DNA of 64,000 bases, taken from NCBI GenBank assembly GCA_963924555.1, contig OZ004589.1, positions 5,332,001-5,396,000 on the forward strand. The letters run 5' to 3'. The translations under genes and the position numbers were made by a program. The notes below the pieces were generated by a model. The model was not told the origin of the DNA. It searched no databases and saw nothing but the letters and a program-made list of their open reading frames with translations. Below are positions 51,831 through 63,973 of this stretch, piece after piece (within the stretch, counting starts at the first letter, position 1; each line of letters starts with the position of its first letter). This DNA comes from Crambe crambe. Taxonomy: Eukaryota; Porifera; Demospongiae; Poecilosclerida; Crambeidae.

Positions 51831-52455
51831 ATACCATACTGGGGTGTCTTTATTCGGTGGAATAGAACAGTGGAATGGAGGGATGTTGAATTGAGCATGC
51901 GCACAGTAGCTAGTCTAAACTGGTATAGCTAGGCTGAATGTAAATATCTAACTAGCTACGTACATCAGCTGCCAGAAGAGTTTACTACAATTATATATAT
52001 CCAGATATACAGCTGCTGCATGGCTACATTAAATTAAAGTGTCCCTTTCCTACTAAATAAAAATTGATGAAGAGGGGTTGCAACATTCCAGAGGCTTAAA
52101 TTATAGTTCCAGAGGCTTAAATTCCAGCCAGAGTTCTGGAGGCTTATTAAGTTATAGTTCCTTGACTTGATGAAATTCTTAGCTAGCTAGTCATCATTGA
52201 TATCTCTCAATCTCTGTGGCAATGCAGCCTGTTAACTTGAACGTCCACTTTCTTTTCCCTTTGCATATGCACAGCTGATACCATGCAGCTAGCCTTTTTA
52301 TTAATAAATAGGCATGACTAATCTACGTACAGTGGCAGGCAAATACTTATTATGCTGTTACTAATAATTTAAAAACTGTTTCTTGGTATGCTATTTGCTG
52401 GTAGCAAATAGCTATAGCTTCAGCTGAGCATCTATAGAAAGATATGACCTAAAAT

Positions 52456-52512
52456 GCACATGCGCAGTAAAATCTTTAGGGGGCGGGGGCGTGATTGCGA
52501 TCATCTATAAAA
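52456..52512 (+). promoter_or_regulatory. Gene E core promoter: NRF-1-like site, GC box, TATA-like box
   Basis: Upstream of the gene E ATG (52576) lie GCACATGCGCAG (52456-52467), a GC-rich box GGGGGCGGGGGCG (52479-52491) and TATAAAA (52506-52512). The TATA element is 64 bp before the ATG, allowing a short 5' UTR. This is the clearest core promoter in the window. Confidence 0.45.
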
Positions 52513-52575
52513 ACCAAGCGCATAACTGATTTTCCATAACTTCTTTGGATCGGTCCCAGATATCTTACCAACGTC

Positions 52576-55500
52576 ATGGCCACTGATGAAAGTGATTCGT
52601 CTCCACAGATACAGCTCTCAGAAGATGAGCTTAAAAAATACTTCGAGAATATTGTTGAGGTATGTTAGTACGTAGTGCTACGTACGTAGATAAGCATGCA
52701 ATACCGTCGAACCGTACGCGTAAATTCGCGAAGAAATACACAACGTCTGCTTTTCGTAAAGTCGGCGTTGTTAAATTATTATTATTGCTTTATAGCACGA
52801 GATAAAGTGAAGAAAGAGAATAAAGGTAGGAGGGAAAGTCCGTGAAGGAGATTTGCGAGAGAGCTCATAAACTTTAAGTCCTGATGGAATGTATTTCATC
52901 AGGACTTAAGGAATGTCATAGGCGAGGAAGACGCTACGGAATATGGGGGCAAGATTGGGTGGTGGGAGAGCAGCTAATCTCACTAGCGAGAGAGAGTAGA
53001 TATTGAAAATTATTAGCAAATCCATCATCAATATAACTTAGCTAGTTCTTCTTCTTCTACTTCTTTTCTTTTTCTTCTTCTGTGACCGGCAATGCAAGTA
53101 CTCTGAGTAAAGGACACTTTGGGATCAGCCACTTTATCCTGGACTGCAGGGGCGGATTTAGCCAGTCTTCTTACGGTCAATTATTTTTATATTAGGTAAA
53201 GATCGTCAGCGCATGCGCAGACTGATCCTACACTCTTGGAAGCATAGTTTTCGTCTGAGAAAGAAAGGTAAGCACTTAGCATTTGGTTAGGTTTCAGCCA
53301 GTACAGTTTATTGCTAGCAGCTAGTTACAGGCTACAGCTACTAGAATGCTATGAAGCTTTAGACATTGAGGCTTGGTAGCTAGCTAGCTACAGGATGTTA
53401 TGAACCTTTAGAGATAGCTGGACCATCTTCAATGCCATCTTCATCAGCACCAACTTCTACCTAATGTGTTGTGAAATGGGCGTGGCTGAGCAAAGGCGGG
53501 CGTGGTCAGATAAAAAATTTTCCGGCGCGCTTGCGCGCCGGGTAGTACTAAATGGAAGACAGTCTATTTCAAGGGATAGATCCGACCGCCCCTGGAGTCC
53601 TTGTAGAAGGGTTGTCCTTTCCTTGGACGTTAAAAATGTACTAATGCTATGGGAAAGGGGCTTCCAAAAGCATCCTTCATTCCTTTTCTTGGAGGCGTTC
53701 CACTGTAGCAGGACAGCTTGGAGCCAGAGATTCATATCTGTCGAAGGAGGGGTGGTCTATGAATGAAAATGTTGTTGCACACAAATTCGTGCCTGTAGAT
53801 TATTAATCTTGTTGAATTTTTGCTTCATGCACGATGCTTAATTATTTAAGTGAACATTGTATCATGGAGCTGAAACTAAAAAAAGTGTAGTGGAAAGACT
53901 CCCAGCTTCATGTGCATGCGTACGTGTGCGGTTCAACTAAATCTAATCACGTATTAGGGATGGAGAAGTTAAATTCGACAGAACTATTAGCACGAGGTGA
54001 AGCCAGAGTGTTATTTACTACATTATAAGTGCGATCACAGCTTGTGGCAAACTTAGCCTGTCGAAGAATGATGTATATTTCTGGGCAGAAGGACATGTAT
54101 GATAAAACCACAACATTCTTGTATATAATTGGTTGTTGTTTCTTGGTTGATGATGAGTACGGGTAAGGGGTTACTTGACTCACTTGTTGCTGAAGGGGGA
54201 GTGAAGTAAGGATTTAATTTTGGTGATATTGGTGTGGTTATTGAAATTAGGAGGGTTAGTAGTGATAGGAATTGGCAACAAGGCTAGCTAATCAGCGCAT
54301 GCTCATTGAATAAGTGTGCTATTACAGTTCTTCGTAAGTGTGCTATTTCAGCATTCTCTGTAGTTAGTTTCTATAGTACAGCTTAGCTATATAGCTAATG
54401 ATTATAATTATGGTAATTTTTTGTTGTATAAAATTATAGAAAATCGAAAGTGAATGTGGTGGCAAAGAGCAATTTAAAAAATTTTGTGATGAATATAGTG
54501 GAAATGTCTCTAATATGGTTAAGTTTCGAGATAAAAGGAAGGAGAAAAATGAGGGATTCATATTTATGGGCAGAACTGAAATAGAGAGAGAGAGAACTAC
54601 TCTGTTACATTATGCAGTAATGAATGACGATGTAGAAATAGCAAAATTGCTGATTGAGAAAGGTGCTGGTAAGTATGGCTAGTTACATGTATCCATGGTT
54701 TTCAAAGGGAGCCAGCCATGCTTATATTTCTGGGTGGATCCAATTAGTAGCTATTGTGTATAATACAAGTAGCTAGATAATCACATCATTCATTAATAAC
54801 CTTATAACCTTATAACCTTATGACCATTATCAGATATTGCTGCAGAAATGGATGATGGATCAAATGTACTTCGCTATGTTTTTTCTTATGAAATGCTCGA
54901 GAAAATATTTACTACTTACAAATCAAAAGAAAAGAAAGAAATGTATGTAGGTAATTTACCATGGAGCCAGTTTGATGTGTCAACTTGATAGATGCATTGT
55001 CTGTAGCTGTATACATGTGCATGGTTTTGGTGAACACATGGAAGTTATTTGCTATAACAAAAGCAACATTAATTTTATTATTAACAATGCATGATAGCAA
55101 TAGCCAGATGTCATTAGCTTGTGTGATGATTTTACTTTTTATAGAGAAAGTGAAGTAGTTAATAAAAAGAACAGATATGCTTGGACTCCTTTATCATATG
55201 CTATTAAGCAGAAAAATGTCTCAATGGTGAAGTATCTTCTGGATCATGGTGCAGGTATAGCTATAACTATTATAGCTATAAAATTAATTATTATAAAATT
55301 AACTTTCAGATGCCGAAAGAGAATATGGGCATTCTACTTTCCTTTTTGCTGCTAAATTTTCATCTGCTGAAGTTTTTAAGACTATGGTTGAATACTATGA
55401 AGAGTAGGCTAAAGCTAACTGTTGTTAAACAGAATAATGCATGTTTTCATTAATTTTTAGAAAAGAAAATGGTTTCGATGTATCTAAATATGTTAATGAA

Positions 55501-58500
55501 ATCAAGGATGACAATGACAGGCCAATAGAAGTAGCGAAAGAATTTGAAGGTATTGGATTCAGAACTTTATATTTTGCTTGCTGCCAGAAAGCCAAGAAGA
55601 GTGAAAGAATTCTAAAGTTGGTGGAAACATTATTGAGCTTAGGAGCAGGTACATGCATGGCTATTCGTTACCTGTGTATACTGTCTAATTTTGTATTTCC
55701 TTCATTATACAGATCCTTCAAAATGTGATGATAAAGGACAGACTGGTTTGCATTATGCAGCAAGGTGTTCTGATGAGTCCATACTTCAAAAAATACTTGA
55801 GAATGAGAAGATAAAGTGAGTTTTAGGAATAGTAGCTAGCAAGTTAATACAATGTGTGTTGCTTAAGATGAGGTGTAGATGGTGTCATCCACTCAATTCT
55901 GTTAACTACTTTATCTGATCTGCTGTAATTTTAGAAGATGCAAAGGTCGTCTAGTCAATATGAAGGACAAGGAAGGTCATTCACCACTGTGGTATGCATT
56001 CTATCACGGACAGCCAAAATTTGTGCAAATTTTGATGCAAAATGGAGCTAAAATTCAAAAAGAGCCAGGTGTGTATAATTTCATGTTTTCTCTTGAGTAC
56101 ACTGAAGTACATTAGCAAAGAGGCAAATTTAAATTGTACAACCATAGAAAGTGAAATTTAGCCGGCTTGTGTGTACATTTAAACCCAAAGTTGTGCTACT
56201 CAAAAGCATGCATGTGATAGTGTATAAGTTATAGCTAATCCCTAAAACATGTAGAGAAGCAATATTATTTATTGTTGCTTAGTAATTGTAATTAAAACAA
56301 GACTATAAGAATATAATGTAGGTAATGTTCCGGATATGTAGCATTGACAAGTTAATTATACTGCAACATTTTTATTTATATCCTTATAGAAGAATCATTA
56401 GTTGAAATTTTGGTGACACTTATTGAGAGTGATAGCTATGCTGGGGAAATCTTTGAAAGCATTGCAATGTGTGTGGACATAACCTGGTATGTTCTTTATT
56501 TGGGTCTGGTATTAGAGCTACAGCAAAGTGACGACTCTGATGAGGGTTGAAAGAGGGGCACTATTATTATATCATTGTACATTCTGTCCTAAGCTTCACT
56601 CACTACAATGCTTGCATTTCCCTTGTAGTAATTGACCTTTGAACTTAATTAGTCCTAATAATATTGGACGTGCTAAGAACCCGACCAACCCGACCATTTG
56701 CTATGCCCTTGATAACCAATAACTAGCTACTGTACTATACTTTTACGGATAAATCATAATTATTGGATAATGCAGTAGCTATTTAGCTATTTTCTGCAGT
56801 TTTGAAAAGGAGCTGGATTTACAACATCAGGAAAAATGCCTGGGTACGAGGTTAATTCAACAACTACAGAGTCAAGATAGAGATAAAAATATGAATATGT
56901 TTCAGCTTGCTGTTGTATTAAATCAGCCTGCTAAATTGAAAATCTTGTTGAGAGCTTATGAATGTAAGTGTATCTTTACTTCCCATGTATGAATCTAAGA
57001 AATCTTTCATGCATAGGTACGTATACAATTATCTATACTATGTTATATCAATGTAGGTAGCTATTATCATTAACACTTCCTTCCAAAACTGATATCTTAC
57101 TTATTCAGCAACAAGTTAGCTTAGCTATATATGGAAAACATAGCTAATGTGATAGTCCCAAGTAGTTATTAGCTTAATTGAACTTATCATGTGTTCTTAG
57201 TTGCTACACCAAATTTCAGCTACTTGTTATAGTCATCCAAAATGAATGTCTAATTTCATTCCTGGGACTGTACAGCATATTGAATTGTACTTGTTGTATA
57301 CTGTTACTGCAGTTATTCTTATAAAGCTCGAGTTTTCTGATGCAAGTACATTAATTGGTGAGTATGAGTCATATAATAATTATGAATTAGCTTAATGTTG
57401 TATTTCCTCAATAATTCTGCATGTGCGTGTGTGCACGTGGGTGCGTGCGTGTGTGTGCATGTGCATGTGCATGCATGTGTGTGTGGGCATGCATAAATGT
57501 GATAAAAGAGGCCTTGATCACACACAACACACCTGTTCCTGTTTGACAGCTGCTGTTAAACGGTCATGCTTGCCCGCAAAGTCTCACCCCAGCTTCCCAG
57601 CATGCATTTATGAAGAGCCAATCCTCCTCTGCTCTTAAACCAGCACGCACTGGACTGCTCCATGCTGCTCATTCACAGGCTTCTGTCTCTCATTTAAACA
57701 CTTGTGTCTCTTTCTCTACTGAAACTCCTGGAGCACACCTCACACACCACATCCCTGACTACCACCAAAGCCTGAGTAGCCTACAGCTCTCCAAACCAGC
57801 ACAATACAGTGTCCTCCATCCTGCTCTAGACTTTCTGGCTTCCTCATACCATTCACTCTCTTCAACTTCAATGTCCTTAAGGTCCTTGCGCACCACATCT
57901 CTTCATCTCATCCTTGGACCACACCTGGGGCAAGTTTGAGGTAACCAGTTGACTTTGGCAGTCTATGGTCTGACATCCTTGCTACCACTCTAATCTTCTC
58001 TTCCTGACTTTTTCTTCATCTCCCCATCTCCTTCTCACTTCAGCCATGGTAGCTGTGTTCAGTCCACTGTTTTCTGTTGGAGATACCCAAAATGATCCTG
58101 ATGCATCAATGATGAAAGGTGTTCAACTTCTTGATGTGCTTCCTGAGAGGGGTCCAGCATTCCGCTCCATACAGCAGCACTGACAAGACGCAAGCATTTT
58201 ACAGCCTCCTCTTAGTGGAGCTCAGGTTCCTATCCAGAGACAGCTTTCCTCAGTGCACCAAAGCCTTTGATGCCTGAGCCACTCTTTTGTCTACATCAAC
58301 ATCCATTCTCCCCTAAAAGACCTAGCTAGCTAATCCTCCCAACCATCAGCTTTGCCCTTAATAGTCTGATCTGTGATCTGTGTTGCAGTCAGCTCCACGC
58401 ATCACAGATATATTCGTCTATGGGCCTTTCTCATACTATACAGTGTCACCTCTTGGACTTCGGGTGCTGCCAGGTCTGCTTGCAGATATCCCTCTTCTTG

Positions 58501-61500
58501 AAACAAGTGTTGCACACTGTGGCCTTGTTTGTAGAGAGTAAATATAACAGTTCCTCATTGAGCTCACCATACCCACCACTTATCAACCACACCTCTGGAC
58601 CCCACACAAGCATTGAAATTATCCAGCATTGGTTACTGTCCATCTGAAAGTTGGAGTGGGAGGAGTAGTCACCTGCATATTCTATCATGCTATGCTCCAA
58701 CTTTTGCTGCTAGTAGGAATGAGAAGGATGGTAGTCTGCAAGATGCTCTATTGTCAATTCCATCTGATGAATGCTTTGTGATACCTTGAGTTCCAAGCCT
58801 TCCATTGGCTACTGCCTGCCTTCCAAGCACTCAATGCAGGACCAGTGTATGCGATGGCATGCCATCAGATGGCATCACATAATCATAGTTTGCTACAAAG
58901 AATCAACCTAGCATGGTAATTTGTAAACCAAAAGTTAACTGATACAATGCTAATTCACATGATGTCACACAGAAATCACAACCACCTTCATAAAGAACTA
59001 GCTCAAGATGCATATCCTACAATGACACAGTCCAGACTCCTGTGGGAGTGGTCCCACCCTTTTCGTAGCTATAGCCATAGGTCAAAAGACTAATAGAACT
59101 GAAACCTATGGTTGGCAATAATCTCTCCAGATAGAAAATCTAGGCCTATTATCATAAAGACAAACACTGTACATGTACACAACACAACACAACACACACT
59201 ATTAATTTTGCTATAAAAGCATTTGATATTGCTTTGCAGTTTTATAATTATGTATTATCATGTACATAGATAAACACTTCCGCAATCGATTCCCATATCA
59301 TTTAGCCTTGTACTGGGGCTGTTCACCTGACCTTATAGACCAGCTGAACAAAAGGTAAGAATTATAATAATAATTGATAGCTGAGGAATTTATTTTCAAG
59401 GATTATACACTATCTTTCAGTGGATGTACCAAAAACGTTCTTGATTGCTCAAGTGAAACTACTCAGCCTGCAGCAAAAAAGAATTCACCACTTAATTGCT
59501 TAAGTAAAAAAACTCAGCTTGCAGCACTTGAAAGATATAGGGATATTATGGGTGTAAGTGAAGTTACTAGCAGCTACATAGCTCTCAGTGAAAGTGGTCC
59601 TAGGGAACCATTAACCAACCCTGGAGAGGGGTTATTTTGTATGTCATTTTAATGTTTTAGCAATTTTAAATCATTATCTGTTTTCATTATAGCTACTTGA
59701 GTGCCCCATTGAATGATTTGTTCTATATACTTACAAATAAGCATTTGTATTGTTACTATCAGAGAGTGCGGTAGCACTCTCTATGTAGGGATGACTCGGA
59801 CGGCCGCGCGCGCCGCCTATAGACTAATACACAAAAGTGAAATTCTAGTTCCCCCACTTAGACCTAACAAAAGCTACTGTGAATGATTATCCAGCCTACT
59901 AGAGCCTACTACAATGTGCAGACCAAGTTTCAGGACCAGGGAGCTTACCGTTTCAGAAATACGGCAAGCAGGTAAATCGCTGGATTCTTCTTCTTCTCTA
60001 TTATTCTTCTTCTTCTTCTTAGACAACCATATCTCTCGAACCACTCAAGCTACAGCTATGATTTATGGATAAATCCACTCCAAATTCTACGAACTACGAT
60101 CTTTTCTGCTCGTTGATCCTCGAAAGAGTCGATGAAAAGGAGACACTACGGAGCATAGCACTTGACTAATTCAATTAGGAAGCCATCTTTTCTATAATAC
60201 GCATGCGCATGTATTAGATATCCAATTATTCGAAATTATAATATTACTCAGCTGTCTCTAGCTAGCTAGCTAGCTACACAGCGAAAAATCTACAACTTGT
60301 AAGCATTCTGTAACAGGTATGTAACAGAACAAAAATCCGTAAACCCTAGGCACCGGAAGTACTAATTTTTGATCTGTAGGCAGTTGGTGGGGCAGCAGGT
60401 CTGATACAGTCCAAAAATACAGACCTGTTACAGACTTGTAGATTTTACTGACCCGTTACAGACCTGTGTACAGGTCATAACTGGTATGTGGGGCAGTCCA
60501 GACCTGTTACAAGTTGTAGATTTTTCGCTGTGTAGCTAGATAATGATGATAGACTACTGTATCGACTCGGGGATTTAGATTCACGACGGTAGACTCTATT
60601 TCATCTTCCTTCGACCTCCAAGTATAGCTCAACAATAACACAACACCTTGACTCGTTGATAATGATTGGGCTGGTATGCTGGAGAACTATTGGAGAACTA
60701 TTCTTCTTTCATCTGTCCCTGCATACACATAGAAGAATGAACTCTATACATAGCTAAAACCATAAAAGAGAGGAAAAAAGACCAGGAACAAGTAAGGGAA
60801 AAAGCATTTTGTGAAATGAAAAAAAAATGTAGGGATGACCACTGCTCAAAAAAGTAAGGAAACAAGAAGGATGGAAATGGGATCAATCTTTGTTCTGTAT
60901 ATCCAGCCAACAATCCCTACATATACGTACATTACCTGAAGCTACCCGACGTATATGTAGGGATTGTTGGCTGGATATACAGAACAAAGATTGATCCCAT
61001 TTCCATCCTTCTTGTTTCCTTACTTTTTTGAGCAGTGGTCATCCCTACATTTTTTTTCATTTCTTGAAATGCTTTTTCCCTTATCCCATACATTATGGCT
61101 ATATAGCTAGCTAGATTTTTAATACTGAATTGTTTTTCTTTTTTCTGTTCATTTGCTTTTTTGTTTGTTTGTTTGTTTGTTGTTTTTTGTTTGCTTGATG
61201 TTTCATAATCATGATCAATTGTTAGGAGAGTGAGATTAAGAAGATGCTGAGTTCTGAAAAAGTAAGACTTTGCTGAAGTATCATCCTACGTATCTTCAGC
61301 ATTATGGGTAGCTGGCCTGCTAGAATACACCAACATGTAGCTGATAGATAGAAACTAGCTATACCTGGATAACTAATAATTATTATAGGAAAGACAAAGA
61401 CCATTGGAGATTGCTATAGAATGTGAACGTCTGGATATACTGGAGTTGTTTGTGAAACATTGGAAAGTTGATATATATCCTTCTACACTGATATATGCCA

Positions 61501-63973
61501 TTAAAAAGCAGAAAAAAGAGTAAGTAGCTATATATATTTTTTAAACAAAATTTTCAGTCCATAAATGAACTTTTATTTCATCCATGGGTGTTATTGCAAG
61601 CAGGAAAAGTACAATTAGCTAAACTAGCTAGCTAGCTAGCTAGCTACAGGGAATTTAGATATAGGAACTCTCCAATGAGAAGATTAGAATAGGCCATAGC
61701 ATAATTATATATGCACATAAAGAAAATGGTAGCCTATGTTGGCCGAGAACTATAGTGCCAGCTACCATAATGTTTTTACAGAGCCTACAGTGGTTGTTTG
61801 ACTCTGACATTGGAAAATCATGCAATGTCAACTGTGAGATGAAAGGAGTTAAGATACTATAATTATATTGAAAACTTTCCTATGTATCTGAAAAGTAAAG
61901 TTTCAATTTCTCCATCAAGAAATAATACAGCAATGATCAGATTCATTTCACTAGTACAACAATGACGAAATCTCTGATGAAATCTCTCTAACTGCAGGAC
62001 AAACTTATTATAAAGCTTCCATTCATACTTCATACTTGCTAGCTATCATTATCGTCGTTGGGGGGTACCTGTACCACACTAGCAAGCATCCAGTTACCTA
62101 CAAAATAAAATAAATCTAAAACGGGTAAATGGATAAGTAGGAATGGCTGTGTGAAAAGTTCTGAGTTAGCCCTCCTAATTAGCCTGCCCCTTATTACCAA
62201 CTACTGGTAAGCTACATACCTATCCTTACTTCACTCCCCATGAGAGGCCAGGATAGCTAATTACAGGCTCAATAGAACCAGTGTAGTTAGCTTAAGTAGT
62301 TGGTAATAGGAGCAAGGAGTACTTGTTCATGAACTTTTTTGAACTTTATACCTACTTGTCTGTTTAGTGCAGTGGTAGCCTATAGAATTTGGAAGTGGTA
62401 CATATGTAGCTAATTCAATTGACTTTGATGGGTTACCAAATTCATGAATGATAACTTTTTTTAGATACTGTGAAATTATTGTGAAACATGGTGAAAACAT
62501 TTGTCAAATGTTGAGTATTGGTGCATATGCACCTTGTCGACCTTCGATAGCAGAAAATGACACAGAAATGTCCAATCAGACATCAGAAAATGGAAAAAAT
62601 GAAAACCCATTCATACAATTGATCAAATCTATGCCAGGTTAGTATTAATAGGAACAATGATACATATAATTATAGCTGCTGTATGGTACTTCAATAGATA
62701 TGGCCATAGAAGCATTAAATCGCTGTCATGAGAAGGATAAAGAAGATCAAGATGGAGTAGAGAATAGTGGTAACAAAAAAAAGTACACAGATCAATTGGT
62801 CAATGATTGGTAAGTGATTTATAACTAGTATAAGCTATTATTATTCATAATGGTATTAACTACAGTCATTATAGTAGTGAGTCAAAAAACGAACATCCAC
62901 TGGAAGCGATGGTAAGTAAAATGCAAGCTAATCCTCTGGTCAAAATACTCAAAAATAATAATCCCCATATGTTCGCATACACATACTTGTTAGAATAATA
63001 TGTACTTGCATATAACTACAGTGATTCGCAATATGGGGGTGTTTAGTTGACACTGTGTATTGCTACATTTTTATAGGTTAAAGACAAATGTAATATTGAG
63101 CTTTTAGAGCATTCAGATGTGGCTCGAGTCATAAAATCCAAGTGGCTTCAATATGGTTTGTGGTTTTATATACTGAACTTAGTGACATACATCATCTACC
63201 TTGGGTTTCTCTCTGGTCTATCACAAATACCAAGAGGAAGTGTGGTGTGCCATAGTAAGTTCCTTTAATTTGCATATGTAAGATGATACTACTATCTACT
63301 GTTTCTTTCAGCTCCTAATTCCACAATGATCACGAAGAACAGTGAAAAAAAAGGTATAGCTAACTAAATGCTTTGAGAATTAAACATCCATTGAGGGACG
63401 ATAAAATATTTTATTCCAGTTTTCCACCCCAATCATAATTCTATCACATTAAAAATTAGTTCCTCATTAAAATATAGCTAAATTTGATAATTAATGATTA
63501 TAAGTATGCGAAAGAAATCTGAACCTCTAATTTTCATTTCAGTGTTAGCATCACTTGTCATCGTTTTTGCTATTATTCGATTAATCAACGAAGGGATCCA
63601 ATTTATCCTGTCTCTGAAAAAAATTTTCTGCAAAAAGATGCTTCCAAATTATTTCTTCCCCATATTTAACAAACTGGACAGCTACTTGGAGATGTTTATT
63701 TTCATATCAGCCATTGTGATTAGTGGAATAGTGCTTTCAAGCAACACCAGTGGCTGTCTTACATCCACGACATACAACTTCACAGTGTTCATTGTTGCTT
63801 TGAGCTGGATAAACCTCATCCTTTTCTTATCAAAATTGCCTTTCACTGGAGTTTATGCCCTTATATTCATCAGCATGGTTAAAACGTTTCTCAAGTTAGC
63901 ACTCTTTGCCCTACTTCTGGTAATTGGATCCACATTGGTGCTAGTGATGCTATTCTCCAATTCTCAAGCCCCA
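52576..63973 (+). CDS. Gene E: divergent TRPA-like channel, 3' end beyond window
   Basis: Divergent family member; 908 codons are visible. Exons: 52576-52659, 54440-54668, 54834-54942, 55145-55254, 55310-55403, 55461-55648, 55713-55815, 55935-56068, 56390-56486, 56800-56963, 57313-57357, 59270-59354, 59421-59553, 61226-61261, 61389-61519, 62465-62637, 62698-62809, 62866-62911, 63077-63254, 63312-63353, 63543-63973. All junctions close in frame. It starts MATDESDSSPQIQLSEDELK. The ankyrin-type repeats are recognisable (TTLLHYAVMNDDVEIAKLL, TGLHYAARCSDESILQKIL). It lacks the stretch corresponding to exons 14-17 of B, C and D; only a 12-codon exon (61226-61261) lies there. The pre-S1 motif is MPDMAIEALNRC, S1 is in exon 19 and S2-S5 in exon 21 (KLPFTGVYALIFISMVKTF). 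The pore, S6 and C-terminus lie beyond the window. Exons 11 and 14 are the least certain. Confidence 0.85.
52660..54439 (+). other. Gene E intron 1, 1.8 kb
   Basis: The long first intron holds a hairpin TAAGTCCTGATGGAATG with its inverse (about 52876-52910), a CTT-rich tract (53047-53075), a GCGCATGCGC palindrome (53209-53218) and a GC-rich hairpin GGCGCGCTTGCGCGCC (53523-53538). The segment 54150-54270 resembles 8835-8915. A consensus donor (AAAG then GTAAGC) at 53267-53272 lies downstream of the palindrome and could mark an alternative first exon. Open frames at 53457-53766 have no recognisable product. Confidence 0.4.
57421..57500. repeat. (GT)n-rich tract, gene E intron 11
   Basis: Imperfect GTGTGC/GTGCAT repeats directly precede the LINE relic. 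They may represent a low-complexity insertion target. Confidence 0.7.
57525..58640 (-). mobile_element. Degenerate non-LTR retrotransposon (LINE) in gene E intron 11
   Basis: On the minus strand, about 58620-58370 resembles the end of a LINE endonuclease domain (ATVCNTCFKKRDICKQTWQH). About 58320-58060 resembles the C-terminal part of the reverse transcriptase ORF (LLYGAECWTPLRKHIKKLNT). About 57940-57560 resembles the end of the same ORF (DVVRKDLKDIEVEESEW, then EVCSRSFRRERDTSV and a second C..C finger-like stretch). Most of the reverse transcriptase domain is missing between the first two parts, and several stops and frameshifts interrupt the rest. It is inactive. The type is typical of animal genomes (recalled, not searched). 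Confidence 0.75.
59757..60780 (+). repeat. Dispersed repeat in gene E intron 13, related to 24860-25535
   Basis: Starts with CAGAGAGTGCGGTAGCACTC, a self-complementary sequence shared with the 237-bp repeat at 37170. It contains TTTCAGAAATACGGCAAGCA and CTCGGGGATTTAGATTC, matching the gene C intron 12 copy in inverse. It is interrupted by a separate element at 60277-60532 and followed by the palindromic MITE at 60795. Confidence 0.6.
60277..60532. mobile_element. MITE with 26-bp perfect inverted ends, gene E intron 13
   Basis: The element begins CACAGCGAAAAATCTACAAC and ends with the exact inverse over 26 bp. Both sides carry TAGCTA (60271-60276 and 60533-60538), a possible target duplication in a TAGC-rich site. 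The matching repeat in gene C lacks it. The interior repeats the motif ACAGACCTGTTAC. No coding region. Confidence 0.8.
60795..61081. mobile_element. Palindromic MITE in gene E intron 13, best-preserved copy
   Basis: AGGGAAAAAGCATTTTGTGA and its inverse form the ends, flanked by TA. The element is a nearly perfect palindrome over 287 bp, with a short loop around 60940 (GAAGCTACCCGACG). The family includes the copies at 19702 and 24598. TA flanks fit a Tc1/mariner-type target. Confidence 0.8.
63077..63973 (+). other. Gene E S1-S5 exons
   Basis: Exon 19 (63077-63254) is 178 nt, the same length as the S1 exon of B, C and D, and encodes ELLEHSDVARVIKSKWLQYG and a hydrophobic S1. Exon 20 (63312-63353) encodes the short loop TPNSTMITKNSEKK with an NST sequon. 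Exon 21 (63543-63973) carries S2-S5, with the S4-S5 motif SKLPFTGVYALIF. The following pore exon is outside the window. Confidence 0.85.

Larger units (their letters stand above)
48392..52575. other. Spacer between genes D and E with gene fragments
   Basis: The first 400 bp are the 5' flank of gene D and resemble, inverted, the 5' flank of gene B (9625-9900). Then come a three-unit tandem repeat (48929-49400), a minus-strand exon 4 fragment (49708-49990), a plus-strand exon 2-3 fragment with intron 3 (50640-51830), unassigned AT-rich sequence, and the gene E promoter. No intact gene is visible. Confidence 0.7.

Noticed and set aside
53457-53766. Open frames of 92 and 100 codons in gene E intron 1
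   Set aside because: They overlap on opposite strands, have GC-rich hairpin content, no recognisable domain and no supporting splice context.
57610-57939. 109-codon plus-strand open frame
   Set aside because: It is antisense to the LINE open frame, whose minus-strand reading gives the recognisable protein pieces.
59421-59652. Gene E exon 13 read through to a stop at 59652
   Set aside because: The extension would end the protein before the channel; the GT donor at 59554 joins in frame to later exons. A truncated isoform cannot be excluded.
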